Below are positions 23,090 through 35,516 of a stretch of 64,000 nt of DNA, piece by piece (position 1 is the first letter of the stretch; every line of letters begins with the position of its first letter). Source of the stretch: Cristatella mucedo (Eukaryota; Bryozoa; Phylactolaemata; Cristatellidae); assembly GCA_009760855.2 (NCBI GenBank), contig WPIO01000018.1, positions 3,371,001-3,435,000 of the forward strand. The letters are read 5' to 3'. A model generated the notes under the pieces. The model was given only the letters and a program-made list of their open reading frames with translations, did not search any database and was not told the DNA's origin. The position numbers were made by a program, and so were the translations under genes.

Positions 23090-24079
23090 CTGCAAACAAC
23101 GGGCAGAGATGCCAAAGCTATCGGTGCACAAGTGACCGTGGATTCGACAAAGGAACAACCCAGCAACACATCTAGGGTGGATGGTCAGCCTCTTGCAACC
23201 AACGACTGCCTCGATCTGAGCAAAACCACCGCTCAGACATGCCAAGGCAGAAAAGCAAACATATCAGTACATAACAAAATTTCCACAAGAGACTGCTAGC
23301 TGGGAGTGCCTAAGGACAATCGAAGCTCTTAACGAGCGTCATATACAGACACCGATACAGCTCAGAACTGCTTCGAGCATATTATTTTCTGACCACGTGA
23401 CTACAGAAAATCACGTGCTTATGAACATTCAAATGCTTGCCGTTGTACCTGCCGCCAAATCGGAGTGTGCTCCTACGCCCAGTCCTCCCTTCCCATACCA
23501 GCCAGCCAGCCAGCAGCCACTACACATCGTCGGCTCTTAGTGAAACCAAGCTATTCGGCACGATCGCGCGTGCCTATTATTGCTTCATACATCTTTGCTG
23601 TCGTTCAAATGGACTCGATGCCCCTGCTTCTGCCAGGGTTCGCGAATGTTCCGTGGGACGAAGCTGTACAAAGGAAGAGCTGGAGTGTCTCCAGTTACGT
23701 TTTGCATTTTCTTGAGCTGCCTAGCTTTCTCCCTTAAGCACTATCGTGAATCACGGCCACATTAGGCACAGACTACACAGCTCCACAGGCCACTCTCTGA
23801 CTTGTGTGCTGAGACAGTGCACGTTCAGTGATTAAAAACCCCCATTACCATGTGACATAATTTTCGACGGTGCCCTTTTACCTGTTCAGAAAGACCGTGA
23901 GGTGACCAAAATCGACTAACCACCCGATCACAACCGACCCCAACCACTCGAAAGGCATCTTCTTTCCTCAGCACCCCAAAGTCAAATAAAGCTGTCTGTG
24001 AAGTAGTCATGGTCACACTCGCCCCCTTAATTTCAAGCTGTTTGCAGTCCACACGAAGATGTCTTCGGAATCTATTGAG

Positions 24080-24946
24080 AACTGCTGCTCATAGGACACC
24101 CTAAGGGTGTGGCTGGGTTAAAAGGCTTTGCTCTTCTAATAGGTGATGCTGTTGTGCGACCATAACCATGTGCTCGAAATTTAGGTGTCGTTTTCGACAG
24201 CTGCTCAGTTTTAAAAGCTTCATTCAGAAGACTGCTTCTACAGCTAGCCATCACGTCCGATCCCTATCTAAGATTAGGAGCTGACTTCCACAGCGGCTTG
24301 CAAAAATTTAACTAGCTCCTTTGTTCTGTCTCGGCTTGATTATTGTAATTCCTTTTTGGCTGGGCTACCAAAGAAAGCAACTAAGCCATTGCAGCTGGCT
24401 ATGAATACGTCTGCAAGGCTAGTTTTTAAGTCCCAGAGGATTGAACACACGCCTCCTCTGCTAAAAGAGCTAGGATGGCTGCCGGTTGATCAACGGATAC
24501 AGATCAAAGTTGACAACGGCGCTGACCCACAAGGCCCGCCACGGCTTGGCTCCTCCATACCTAGCTGAACTGCTGCACCAGTTTCAGCCTCCTCGTGCCC
24601 TCAGGTCCTGTATGGACAATAAATTAGCTGTTCCATTCCTGTGCCTAAAGACCGTTGGCAACAGAAGCTTTAGCTCTGCAGGTCCAAGACTGTGGAACTT
24701 GCTGCCATAATTCTTATGCAACGACAACTTCTCTCCTGCTGCCGACTGTGGCTAATCTTTTTCAGCGGTCCTGAGCTGCTACCTCCATGCTACTTACTAC
24801 CTCAACTGCTCTCCTGATTCTTCTCTGTTGGCTACCAAATGCCGCTTAGGCAGTGAGTGCGCTATACAAAACTCTCCTGCGCAACACCCAAATAGTCTTT
24901 ATGGCTTTGTGGAGTTACAGATGGAGATACATTACATTACATTACA
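24080..24946 (+). mobile_element. LINE-B 3' half with (ACATT)n tail
   Basis: Codes remnants LGVVFD, then LLKELGWLPVDQRI, PPYLAELLHQFQPPRALRS and NRSFSSAGPRLWNLLP: the end of the reverse transcriptase ORF of a CR1/L2-like LINE. The 3' UTR ends GGAGTTACAGATGGAGATAC and (ATTAC)n at 24926-24946, unlike the (ATT)n tail of LINE-A. Several stops; in HIPK intron 4, antisense to the gene. Confidence 0.85.
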
Positions 24947-25119
24947 ATATTTAATTAAGTCCCTCCAACAACATGCTGCCAAGGGCAGCAGTAATATATA
25001 GCCACTCAAGTGCCAAGTCTTGATTTAGCACAGATATATGTTCCAGAAATCGTACCTCCGTCGAACTGGATGATTTTCACATTTGTCTTGATGACCCAAC
25101 TACCCACTATGAGCCAAAT

Positions 25120-26000
25120 TTCACACACTGGCAGATTCATTTTCGGTAAAAGCTAACGTGCACGGCCCCATGCACAATAAGGTCAAACATTCGATTAAAC
25201 TATCTTTTGCAATTGTATGCTGTCAATTCCGAATTCCTATTATTACCGAAATCTGCACATCTGACCACAAACAGATCTCATTCAGTCCACAGTCAGTGCC
25301 CGCTCCATTATAAAATGATCAGTGACATGCATAACCTTAAGACGCTTGAAATTGATGCAGTCTGCACGAAAATATCTTCTCAACCCCTCTGCTCAATCCT
25401 CCGTCCGATCTGACTTCCATGGTGGATTGCCACAACACGACAACAGCTGATGTTGTGGACGAGTTTAGTCCTTGGACTAAGCATATGGTACCCCCTTGTC
25501 CACATTGCTTGACGTTTAATGCAGATCTAACTGACTGCTTATCAAATGCCGTAACCAGACTATTACTGGTCGTAATCACACATCCTAGAAAAGGCAGTTT
25601 GATTTCCACAAGAACCCTATGGAATCACAGATGCACAATATGAAAATGCTCACGTCGATCATATCAACCAATTAACCACTATCAGGTCACCACTCTATTT
25701 ATCGATCTGCATTGCAAGCTAGCAGACAGTTTTTACCTTTCATATTTTCCCTACACTTTTGGTCCATCCCCAAAGCAACAACATCACAACTAGAATCCTC
25801 TCTCTCAGCAACACACCCACTGGACTCATCTTCCTTAATTCCTTGCAGCAACTCATTGTCCGCATTCAAGCTTGCCACCAGTGACATCATCTTGACGCTC
25901 ATTTCCCAGTCAAAGAAGACTACTGGCCCTCTAGACCTTATACCCAATGCTACGTTGCATACCTTACAGATGCAGGAAAGGAAGCATGTCAACCCTTAAA
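25120..26000 (+). mobile_element. LINE-A degenerate internal fragment
   Basis: About 0.9 kb that lines up with 57000-57800 of the LINE-A copy, for example CTGACCACA..CAGATCTCATTCA and CTTAAGACGCTTGAAATTGATGCAG. It spans the end of the endonuclease and the linker before reverse transcriptase (later SQSKKTTGPLDLIPNA). Many stops and shifts; an old copy lying in HIPK intron 4, antisense to the gene. Confidence 0.75.
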
Positions 26001-26029
26001 TAACAATGCTGTCGATAGAAGCTTTTCCA

Positions 26030-26215
26030 CAGTAGGTTATAGACAATGAAATAACTTCGCAATTCTTATGCAACGTCATCTCTAGTGCCACCAATGCAGG
26101 CGCCTCCCTTAGAGCCGACCGCTGCTCGACTGCCCTCTGACTCGGTTATGCTTCTCACTCTCGCTATGTGGCATGCCATGGAGTCTGTTGGAAATCGTAC
26201 GGGCACCGAAAGCCA
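26030..26215 (+). mobile_element. LINE-B 3' end, diverged
   Basis: GCAATTCTTATGCAACGTCA and later CTGTTGGAAATCG recall the LINE-B segment at 24710-24850. Low similarity; order and orientation agree. Confidence 0.4.
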
Positions 26216-26272
26216 CTAGGCTTTGAGAGCTGTAGAAAAATCTCCAGTCTAACACCCACTTGGCCTTTGTAG

Positions 26273-26468
<196 letters not shown>

Positions 26469-26947
26469 GGAGACTGTTTCCCTATGCAGCTGACCTTGGC
26501 ACTCACTCGTCTTTTGCTACTACTTTGCTGCCATTTACACATTTGACTGTTTCTGTCACTCAAGCTATGCTTCTAAATTCTTTCTATCACGTAACGAGAA
26601 GTAAGTTGGCGACCGACTTCGGCAACGCTACGTGTCTAGTTGGGTAGTGCTCAGTTGGTATAAATGGCTTTGTGGCACAACTGCACAATACAGCCACTAT
26701 AAGAGAAGAGAGAAACAAATACAGGCACCTGCAAAAGGTTGAAGCATAAGGGGATAGTCCACACTCTTTGCCAGCAACGTTCAGCTGGCTCCCGAAGAAT
26801 GTGGGCCACACAGGGCGTCGGCATTAGCTGCAGGTCTTTGGAAGTAAGCAACATGGTCGCACACGGCATAGCACAGGCGAACAACAGGGAGGCACGTCCA
26901 AGGCAGCGGTGGCAACGGAAGCAGGACGAGCAGCCGCGACGGCCTAC

Positions 26948-27034
26948 CTGGCCCAGCTCGTCCAGGCATTTGAAGATGTACTTGCGAGCCTCCTTCGACC
27001 GGACGCCAGTTTCACGCTCGTTCTCTTCAGGCGT
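26948..27034 (-). CDS. HIPK: HIPK exon 4: kinase C-lobe (SKEARKYIF segment)
   Basis: 29 codons, [20 protein letters not shown] followed by FKCLDELGQ. The vertebrate counterpart is [21 protein letters not shown]. Acceptor CACTGTCAG/ACGCC, donor GGCCAG/GTAGGC, phase 0 both sides, so it joins exon 3 directly. About 195 nt upstream in the transcript sense lies a long (TC)n(CA)n array. Confidence 0.93.
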
Positions 27035-27225
27035 CTGACAGTGATAAAAGATAGGCGCTGGCTCCGTCAAAGCGGCTGCTAGCAGGAGTGGCATTACGGC
27101 AACAGACGATCGCAGATCGAGAATGGCTCGAAGCCGGCGCCCAAACACAAAAACTGCAGCGCTGGCACCTGTGCCTACATGTCGAAAGCATGTAACCGAG
27201 TGGACACCTTCGAACTGTGGGAACA

Positions 27226-27228
<3 letters not shown>

Positions 27229-27277
<49 letters not shown>

Positions 27278-27280
27278 TGT

Positions 27281-27321
<41 letters not shown>
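27229..27321. repeat. (GT)n(GA)n compound microsatellite
   Basis: GT to 27274, a short GAGT spacer, then GA. In the HIPK sense strand it reads (TC)n(CA)n, ending about 195 nt upstream of exon 4. Confidence 0.95.
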
Positions 27322-27326
<5 letters not shown>

Positions 27327-27947
27327 GGTGACTCCTCAAGGCCAATGTGACCACTTGTGTCCACAGTCAAGTCTGCCTACTTTCACACTTCAGTCGACTC
27401 CACGTATAAGAATATAGGATATAGGAATACTCGGCTTACAAGAATAGCAGTTCTGCATTCCAGATTTACTCTAGCTATAGTCTCATTCCACATATGGGAA
27501 TACTGCGCCTATAAGAATGGCCATCTGCCCGAGCGTATGTAAAATCGACTGAAGCACCTGTGGCTTTAGAAAGTTCTATCGGACCCCGTTGGAATAACGC
27601 TAATAACTAGGCTACGAACGAAAGATAAGCGACTGCCACATCGGAGGTGTTGAGCGAGAGCCGACTGCTGAGAGCCTCACTAGCGACGCAGTTGCTACTG
27701 TCACGGCTCGTTGTCACCAAAACATTGGCCGGCTCGCAATTCCAAGTGTCAGCAACGCTCGAATTGACAGCAGATTTGAAATGCTCAGAGCCAAGCTCGT
27801 CCAGTAACAGATTTGCAGACTGACAGAATGCACACAAATCGAACGAAGTCCTCCGTGCCACCACGTGACAGACGATTTCGTCCAGCAGCCAGCGCGAGTT
27901 CAGAAGAAGGGCTGCAGCTACTGAGTGTGAGCAGCCAAGCCTTCACG

Positions 27948-27987
27948 CACAATAACAATACATTTGTATAGCACTATCAGAGAACTG

Positions 27988-28025
<38 letters not shown>

Positions 28026-28200
28026 GGCACTTTACAGATGCTGCATATAAAGCACTACCAAATGTTTGGTGGTAACATCCGCAAGCAGCAGACACAGTGT
28101 AAGCAGGTACTTGGACACGAAGGACGAATCACAAAAAACCCAGCAAATGCCGTAATAAATAGGTGCATTGTAAGCTATTTTTTTACATGTCGCAATGTCA
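27948..28200 (-). mobile_element. LINE-A 3' end with internal (TC)n expansion
   Basis: Reverse LINE-A tail (AATACATTTGTATAGCACTA, TCAGAGAACTGAG), but the AGAGAGA of the tail has grown into a 33-base (TC)n array at 27991-28023 before CTAGGCACTTTACAGATGC. The UTR continues to about 28200. Confidence 0.8.
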
Positions 28201-28387
28201 GGGGATCTCTCATCTCTCAACATGCGTAATTTTGACAAGCACCGATCACATCACAAGCTACCACGTTCCCACCCGATCCAGCGCGGTCGGGGCCTCTGCC
28301 GATGCCAGCAGCCAGTAAAGGTCGGTGAGCACGGTGCAGGGCGACCGGCTGAAGCCTGCTCCATCGCTCTGGCTCCTTACACTCAAA

Positions 28388-28388
28388 C

Positions 28389-28422
<34 letters not shown>

Positions 28423-28424
28423 GA
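28388..28424. repeat. (GA)n microsatellite
   Basis: GA run with two small interruptions in HIPK intron 3. Confidence 0.9.
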
Positions 28425-28761
28425 GAGCTGGCCACGATAGGCCGAGCATGACGATGCAGCATTTTAATCAAGACGAGGAGGAGAAGGAGCAACGCCCGGA
28501 AATGACGAGGCACACACTGTGAGAAGAAATTCCGGGCAGTCATTGACATTTCGCCAGCCCTCCGGCTCCCAGTCTAGACTAGCTGGCGATATAAAGCACC
28601 CGCAGCTTGAAGGATCGCCTCCTTCTGGTGGCAAGCTGGAACAGAGGCAGCCTGCCGCTCACTCAGTAGGTTTACTGCAGCTGTCCATCCAGCTCATTGC
28701 TTTCAATCTGCGGCCGGGCTTGCCGACCGTAGCATTTGCAGGAACAGCTAGCCGGTCTCAC

Positions 28762-28887
28762 CTTCAGTCGATAGCGAGGAAATGCATCGACTGTTGCGGC
28801 CGAGAGCGCAAAGTATTTCCGAGTCTTCGAACCACCGTTTAGCATGTGATCGGGTGGCAAGCCCTGGGTCTGAGCTATGTAACGCAC
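28762..28887 (-). CDS. HIPK: HIPK exon 3: kinase C-lobe (RYIAQTQGLP segment)
   Basis: 42 codons starting VRYIAQTQGLPPDHML and ending FPRYRLK. Vertebrate HIPKs have the equivalent IRYISQTQGLPAEYLL...WRLK. Acceptor TTGTAG/GTGCG, donor CTGAAG/GTGAGACC, phase 0 on both sides. The stretch between the two conserved ends is diverged. A (GA)n tract, as read on the sense strand, begins about 64 nt upstream of the acceptor. Confidence 0.92.
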
Positions 28888-28947
28888 CTACAACATACAA
28901 CCGCAATCTGACGAAGATGCAAGCATGCTGAGGAACAGCCAACAGCC

Positions 28948-28950
<3 letters not shown>

Positions 28951-29020
<70 letters not shown>
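28951..29020. repeat. (TC)n microsatellite
   Basis: About 35 units, 64 bases from HIPK exon 3, abutting the LINE-B tail at 29022. Confidence 0.95.
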
Positions 29021-29021
<1 letters not shown>

Positions 29022-29375
29022 TATGTAAAGTATCTCCATCTGCAACTCTACAAAGCAATAAAGACTACGTGGGTGTTACGCAGGAGAGTTTTGTATAGCG
29101 CACTCACAGCCTAAGAGGCTTTCGGTAGCCAACAGACTTCATCTCAAGCAACAAAGAGAAAGTGGGAAGCATAACAGAGTCAGGAGAGCAGTTGAAGTAG
29201 TGAGTGGCATGGAAGTAGCAGCTCAGAACCACTGAAAAGGATGAGCCATAGTCGGCAGCATGAGAGTAGTTGTTGTTGCTAAGATGTGAGTTCCACAGCC
29301 TAGGACCTGCAGAGCTAAAGCTTCTGTCTCCAACAGTCTTTAAGCGGAGGAATGGAGCAGCTACACTGTGTCTGT
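29022..29375 (-). mobile_element. LINE-B 3' end fragment
   Basis: Reverse of the LINE-B end: GTGGGTGTTACGCAGGAGAG, GCTTTCGGTAGCCAACAG and CACAGCCTAGGACCTGCAGA, then CTGTCTCCAACAGTCTTTAA. In HIPK intron 2, sense orientation, next to a (TC)n array. Confidence 0.85.
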
Positions 29376-29495
29376 CTCCCTCTCTTTCTACATTGTCTCC
29401 GTCTCTCTGAGCTCTCTCTGCACTGGTTCTCTGTCTCCGGGCTTTAGCAGAGCTTAGCTAAGACCTTCAGCCTGCCCAAAGAGTCGTCTCTATGA

Positions 29496-29720
29496 GGGGT
29501 TAGGGAGGGGGAAGGGCATGAGATTAGGGAGGGGAAAGGCAGGGAGTGAGGGGGCAGGAAGTGGCAGAAGTACAGCCTTACGAAAATAGCACTCGGTTCT
29601 CTTACTTTCACCATGTTTGCATGGAAAGCAGGAGGAAAGCAGAGGTGGAAAAATACAGGAGGGACGGCACAGGGGTAAAGCATGGGGAAAGTAGGGGGAA
29701 AAGCAGGGGGATGCAAAAAG
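29496..29720 (+). repeat. G-run cluster (quadruplex-prone)
   Basis: GGGGTTAGGGAGGGGGAAGG and further GGG/GGGG runs to 29555, then another cluster at 29640-29720. The plus strand is G-rich; the HIPK transcript would be C-rich here. Confidence 0.7.
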
Positions 29721-30298
29721 AGCTCGTGGGGCTGGGACTGGGAGGGAGAACGCCACTAGCGCTTCCTTGCTTCACTACGGTCAGCCAAAGCCCAGCAGCC
29801 TTGGCAGAGGGTGGGGGCTCGGCATCATGCCCAATCAAAGACCGGTCACTTGTGTCGGTCTCAAGTGGCAGGCTCCAGCCCTAGCAGGAATCGGACAACG
29901 GCTGTAGCGTCCTTAACAAGTCCACCTCACAACTGCCGGGAAACCAGCTTCAGTAGTCAGTATACCTGCCTGCCATCCGAAAAAACTAGCTATCCGAAAA
30001 AACTAGCCACCCTCCCTCCCTCCTTCCCTCCCCCCCCCCAGCTGAGAAGGAGAGGGCTGAGCCAGGCCTGCTTCACCACAAATTTCCAAAAGAATTCATC
30101 CATGGGGCATGGAGCCTTCGAGGCAAAAACAAACAAGCAGCACACAGCTAAGAACAAATAAAGAGATAAAGGCAAAGCAAGGCCGGTCCCCACCACAGAC
30201 ACACAAGCACCACCAGTGCTGCCACTAAGCAGAGCAAGAACAGCACCGACTGGGCTGCTGCTGTGGTGGTGGTGGTGGTCGGCTAAGGTCCATCCTCA

Positions 30299-30625
<327 letters not shown>

Positions 30626-30774
30626 CTACAGAGCTAAAGAACGCCACGACTCATCATCAGCAGCGAGATAGGTGCAGAGATACGAAGCCTTGGTTGCAGC
30701 CAAGATTTGGACAGAAGGAGAGAGATACTTGGGGGTGTGTGAGCACAAAACAGCAAGGTAAGAAAAGAGCCTAC

Positions 30775-30775
<1 letters not shown>

Positions 30776-30866
<91 letters not shown>

Positions 30867-30884
30867 GGGAAGGGAGAGAGAGAA

Positions 30885-30930
<46 letters not shown>
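30776..30930. repeat. Long (GA)n tract
   Basis: About 155 bases of almost pure purine with one AAAGGGGGAAGGG interruption. It reads as a CT tract in HIPK intron 1, about 275 nt upstream of exon 2. Confidence 0.95.
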
Positions 30931-30932
<2 letters not shown>

Positions 30933-31224
30933 CAACAAGGAGATGCATAGGCTCTTGCAATCTTCAAATGAAATAATGAACAGCTAATTTGGTCACAGAA
31001 GCTCTTGGTCTGTGGGTCATCGACTGCTCGATGACCGCTCGTCATCGAGAGCTCTGAGAGCTCCTACGGATGATCCTAGCTCCTCGCGGGAGAGCTCCCG
31101 TGATTCTTACCAAGCAATACGGTCTCTCTTGCATCCGACTCTAACTGTCGTGCCATCATCTCATTCGCATATAATAATACATCGCACAGTTCAGAAGCTA
31201 GGCTTAATGCGGCCATTTCATCAT

Positions 31225-31775
31225 ATGTTCCAGTCGTCTTAGGCTGCTACTTCCACACAACTCAATTCCCTTCCTCCTAGCCACTTCCTCGACCGTGCTC
31301 CTAACTAAGCTATGCTGCTCACTTTCTCTTTGTTGCATGAGATGAAGCTGTTGGCTACAGTATGCCACCGAAGCTTGGGAGTGAGCTACAAAAAACTCTT
31401 CAGCATAATACCCACTTAGTCATTAAAGTTTCGCTGGTGACATAAGATACCGGCAGCGGTAGAGCAAGATGGGAGCATTGCCCCCCCCCCCTGCCCCACA
31501 GCGGGCAGCAACATGGGCAGCCCCCTCTCTAATTCACATGCCCCTGACTGCAACCAAGGACGAAATTATGTGCTAATTCCACTCGATGAGCAATCGCCAA
31601 GTTTGCATCGAACACAAACTTTAATTTAGCACTAATAATTTTAACTAATCTCAGGTTTTGCCCCTACATGAAAATTCTACCGGTCTTGCCCACTACGTAA
31701 GAATTTTGAAGGTCTTGAGCCTAGTTGAAAATCCAGGTTCGGCCTCTGGATACGGGTGTATACATACACATGCGT
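31225..31775 (+). mobile_element. LINE-B 3' end interrupted by a hAT MITE
   Basis: 31225-31453 and 31749-31775 together resemble the LINE-B end (GTTGGCTACAGTATGCCACC, CTCTTCAGCATAATACCCAC, then GATAC). The MITE at 31454-31748 sits in the tail at the GATAC motif. Confidence 0.6.
31454..31748. mobile_element. hAT MITE inserted in a LINE-B tail
   Basis: Starts CAGCGGTAGAGCAAG, carries a C10 run near 31485, ends TTCGGCCTCTG. The inner right part (TCTTGCCCACTACGTAAGAA, TTTTGAAGGTCTTG) matches the right part of the 14.3-kb element. Flanks GATACCGG and GATACGGG agree at 7 of 8 bases. Confidence 0.72.
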
Positions 31776-33354
31776 ACAAACGTAGACTGAAAGGCGAACG
31801 AGTGGCACGGACAGTGGGATGGACAGAGAAGGTGAACAGGAGGAAATCGTTAGGGCCACCAACCGAGATCACAGCAGGGTCATCAACTCGCAGGCAGTCC
31901 CGTGTAGACACTATCGCCACTATGTCTAGGTCAGTCGTCAGAACAGCTGAGCTCTTTTTTTTGAATACAGCCTCAAAGCTAAGCGAAACACCCTACGATC
32001 TCTGCAGCTGTCGACGTTCCTCGATCACAAACCAGGCAGCGGACAGGCGTCACGTAGTAAGGCACACACACACTCGGGGCGAGCAGCGCAGGCAAGAGGC
32101 TGCTTTTCTCAGCCTCAACAGGTGGCCCACGAATGGTCGAGCGCCAGATGCCGGCGGCCAGAGGAGCCGGACTGGCAGTGAGCCACCCTGCCGTGGAGCT
32201 GCGGTCGAATAGTGAGTGAGTGCTTGGCGATTGGAAGGCTTCCCTCTGCGAGACTCGAAACTCTAGGAAACGACAGCACTCGATCCAGCTGCAGAGGAGG
32301 CAGAACTTCTAAGCCGACGACTTCTGAGGCTGGACCATCAGACACGTTCACCGGGAACGAAATCGTTCGACTGGCACGGGCACAACTCGCTGCCCCCTCC
32401 CCCGCCCCGATGTATCAACGCAAGTCTAGCACTGCGCCAGCCACAGACAGACTGAGAGATCCCAGTATCGACAATCGACAAGCTCGCGAGCAGCCGACCG
32501 CTAGCTGCGCTGTAGCCCAGGAGCTAGTACCTGCTGCCCCAGCAATCTAGCTCGACTTGAGGCTCTGTGCTTTTTCTCCAGACAGTCGACGCCATAAAGA
32601 TATCCTGCGAATGTCGAATGTAATTTTTTCTTAGCATGCCCTCTGGCAAGCAGGTCATGCACAACCTTGACCGACCCCCTCAGAGGGCTCACAGCTCAGA
32701 GCCCATCAGGCAGCGATTGACGGGGGGGGGGGGGGGGCAGCGAGTGGAGGGGAGGGGCCAGACACAATCTACATTGTCGGGGGGGGGGGAAGAAAGCCTG
32801 TGTGTGGGGTATGCAAAATCTGTGTGCAAAAAAAGTCCAAAATCTGTGCAAAATCACAAAATTTTGCACGTTGCTTTCAATTGCCTTAGGTCAAAAAAGT
32901 CACAGCACGTGGAAAATAGTCACAGAACAGCCTCGACGCTTCCACAAGCAATAACGCACAGCCATCTGGGACGGCAAGAGGCTGCATGCCTGCTATCCAG
33001 CTACATGCAAACCTGAATTCACGCCTGAGGGGGCCAAAGACTCGCACTCCAGCATTTTGCAGTTTCTTTGCAATTTGCACTAGCTTACAATCGGGGAGAC
33101 AGCTTTCACGCTCCCCTCTCTCTCTCTTTGGGCAGCACTGACGATGGCCGCGGACCAAGGATTCACAACTCACAACAGCAAAGGCTAGCTGGTGGCTTCT
33201 CGAGCCAAGGAATGTTTGAGGGGGGGCAGTCACCGGGCAAGGCAGTAGTTCTGGGCAATTGGCTCAGGCCCGACAAGCAGGTCAACACAGGCGCCGCCCA
33301 CCGGCCTTCCCGCGATCGCTCTGTAGGCGTACCCATGATCGTGCCAAGATTGAT

Positions 33355-33525
33355 GAGCCGTGATGGCACATTAGGAAAGGCTGCTCTACACGACCTACAT
33401 TCCGAGTTGCAGGTTCGATTCCTCGGGAGGGCGAGATCCTTTAATGCAGCTGCAAGCGGTGGTGACAGCTTCTAAGGCTCTTCTGCCATTATACAAAAAG
33501 AGGCTGTTAAATCAGCTAGTATGTT
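33355..33525 (+). mobile_element. SINE-1
   Basis: GAGCCGTGATGGCACATTAG, B box AGGTTCGATTCC, body TGCAAGCGGTGGTGACAGC, tail AGAGGCTGTTAAATCAGCTA. Confidence 0.85.
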
Positions 33526-33716
33526 TTTTATGTGGCTAAACCTTGACATCACCCGACGGGGGGGGGGGGCAGGCAATCATTGAGGGACTAAATGGGCAGT
33601 GAGCCTCTTTTGGTCACTTCAAGTGTGCTCAGAGCTTGCAGCCACATTTTTGGTAGGGTCTATGCTCAGCGACGCTAAGGCGCATGCCAAACTGGCTATT
33701 TGCATGCAATAACTGA

Positions 33717-33940
33717 ATAATAATAAGAATAATAATAGTCGATTTGTACAGCGCCCTCAGAAAACCGAATCTCTTTCTAGCCACTTTACAGATGCTGTTA
33801 AAAAAGCATTACCAAATGATTGGTGATAACATCTGCAAGCTGCAGGCACAGTGTAAGCAGGTACATGCATGCGAAAGACGACTCACAAAGACCCATCAAG
33901 TTCTGTAATAAAAAGGTGCGTTTTAGGCAGGAACTCCTTT
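33717..33940 (-). mobile_element. LINE-A 3' end fragment
   Basis: AATAATAATAGTCGATTTGT, then GCGCCCTCAGAAAACCGAAT, CTCTTTCTAGCCACTTTAC. Its UTR resembles the 27.9-kb and 47.9-kb copies (ACCAAATGATTGGTGATAAC), suggesting a sub-family. A SINE-1 copy abuts it on the right. Confidence 0.8.
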
Positions 33941-33942
33941 GA

Positions 33943-34090
33943 TAAGCTGACTCAACAGCCTCATTCATACAGGGGCAGAAGAGGCTCAAAGGCTTGTAGT
34001 AGGCACCAAAGGATCCATCACAGCAGGGTTCGAATCGACGACCTGGGTCCTGGATTCGAGTAGGGAGCACCTTACCCCTGCCTGCTGCCA
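33943..34090 (-). mobile_element. SINE-1, diverged
   Basis: TAAGCTGACTCAACAGCCTC, B box complement GGGTTCGAATCGACGACC. Abuts the LINE-A fragment ending at 33940. Confidence 0.7.
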
Positions 34091-34489
34091 AGTCATAGGT
34101 CAACTCTGCCCACCACAGCTGCCGGCTACCCCCCCCCCCCCCCCCGTAGGAGCAGCCGAGCAGTATTTTTACAAGCCAGCTAGCAAATTTGTTCTGATCA
34201 CTCCTGCTGACCCCAATGTCGATTCATTGTGTCCAGTCTGGATGTGACTCGCTAGCCAGGCAGCCGCAAACAAAGAACAATGTCAAGGGCAGGTCAACAG
34301 AGCCCAGGAGCCACGACGGCAGTCTGAAGAGGAGGGAGGAGGGGGGTGGGAGACCACTGTCCACTGTCACCGGCTTGCACGACAGTTGCTACACCGGGCT
34401 CGAGCCGGGCAGAAAAACGCTCAGCACGATTTTTTCGGCAGCGATTCGCGAGAAAGGTGAAGAGCTGCAGCAAAACGAGGCTAGCGTCT

Positions 34490-34490
<1 letters not shown>

Positions 34491-34538
<48 letters not shown>
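34491..34538. repeat. (CT)n microsatellite
   Basis: About 24 units in HIPK intron 1. Confidence 0.95.
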
Positions 34539-34540
<2 letters not shown>

Positions 34541-35364
34541 CCGGCCCCAAGTAGCTGCTCCTGCCAGCAGCAGCAGGTCGTTGTGATCCGAAGGAAATCA
34601 CAAGCAGAACCACAATGGACAGTTAGCACAAACCGAGGCACAAAGAGTGGCACAGCAAAGAGTCGCCTGCTCGGCAATTGTCTGCCTGCTGCCAGCTTGG
34701 CTGCCGGCTCACCGTTCAGCCAGAGGCCAGAGCTGTGGAAGCTGAGGGCTAGCATAATATTTGCGCTAGCTCACTCGGTCCACACAGACACACACAGACA
34801 CAAACACACACGCACAGACATCTACACACGCTAGCAAAAGGCCTTGAAAGACTAACCCGGTTGCCTGCCCCCCCCTGGATCAGCTGTCAACAGGTCGAGA
34901 TGCCTGCCATGCTCGGTCAAGCAACGCCTGAGGCTGCTCGGCGCCTGCATCGCTCGCAGCCGCAAGAGGCCAACGGCCGCTCACAGCACCTCGTAGCGCG
35001 CTCACGTGCTCTGCTCCGTGCCGCAGGGAGACGCAAGGAAATCATTTAACGTCGGCCTTCGAGAGGCGTCGAGAGGCTGGCGGCATATGCTCGGCGCAAA
35101 CTGGGGGGGGGTGGGGTTGTGGTGAGTAAAACCCTCCAAACACATCGCCATGTCAATGCCAATGCCACGAACAAAGGGTTTCCTGTTGCTACGGAGGGGG
35201 GGGGGCCAAAACGGCGAATTATAGGGAAAACAAGGCAACACAACAGGTCCGGCTGCTGCCTGCATTCACTTGAGAGGAAAAGAAGTCGCCACTAGAAGGA
35301 GCTACGACCTCAGCGACTCGAGCTGCTGCATCATACGATATGGCCCACTAGGAGCAGCAGGAAG

Positions 35365-35465
35365 CCGCTTAGGCTGTGGGTGCTCTACACAAAACTCTCC
35401 TGCATAACACCCACCTAGTCTTTACGGCTTTGTGGAGTTACAGACGGAGATACATTACATACATT
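35365..35465 (+). mobile_element. LINE-B 3' tail fragment
   Basis: AAAACTCTCCTGCATAACAC, CTTTACGGCTTTGTGGAGTT, ACAGACGGAGATACATTAC. Only about 195 bases inside HIPK intron 1 from the exon 1 donor. Confidence 0.85.
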
Positions 35466-35483
35466 CGGAGGAGCAGGAGCGGG

Positions 35484-35485
<2 letters not shown>

Positions 35486-35515
<30 letters not shown>
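35486..35515. repeat. (AGC)10 trinucleotide repeat
   Basis: Reads (CTG/GCT)n in HIPK sense, about 145 nt into intron 1. Confidence 0.95.
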
Positions 35516-35516
<1 letters not shown>

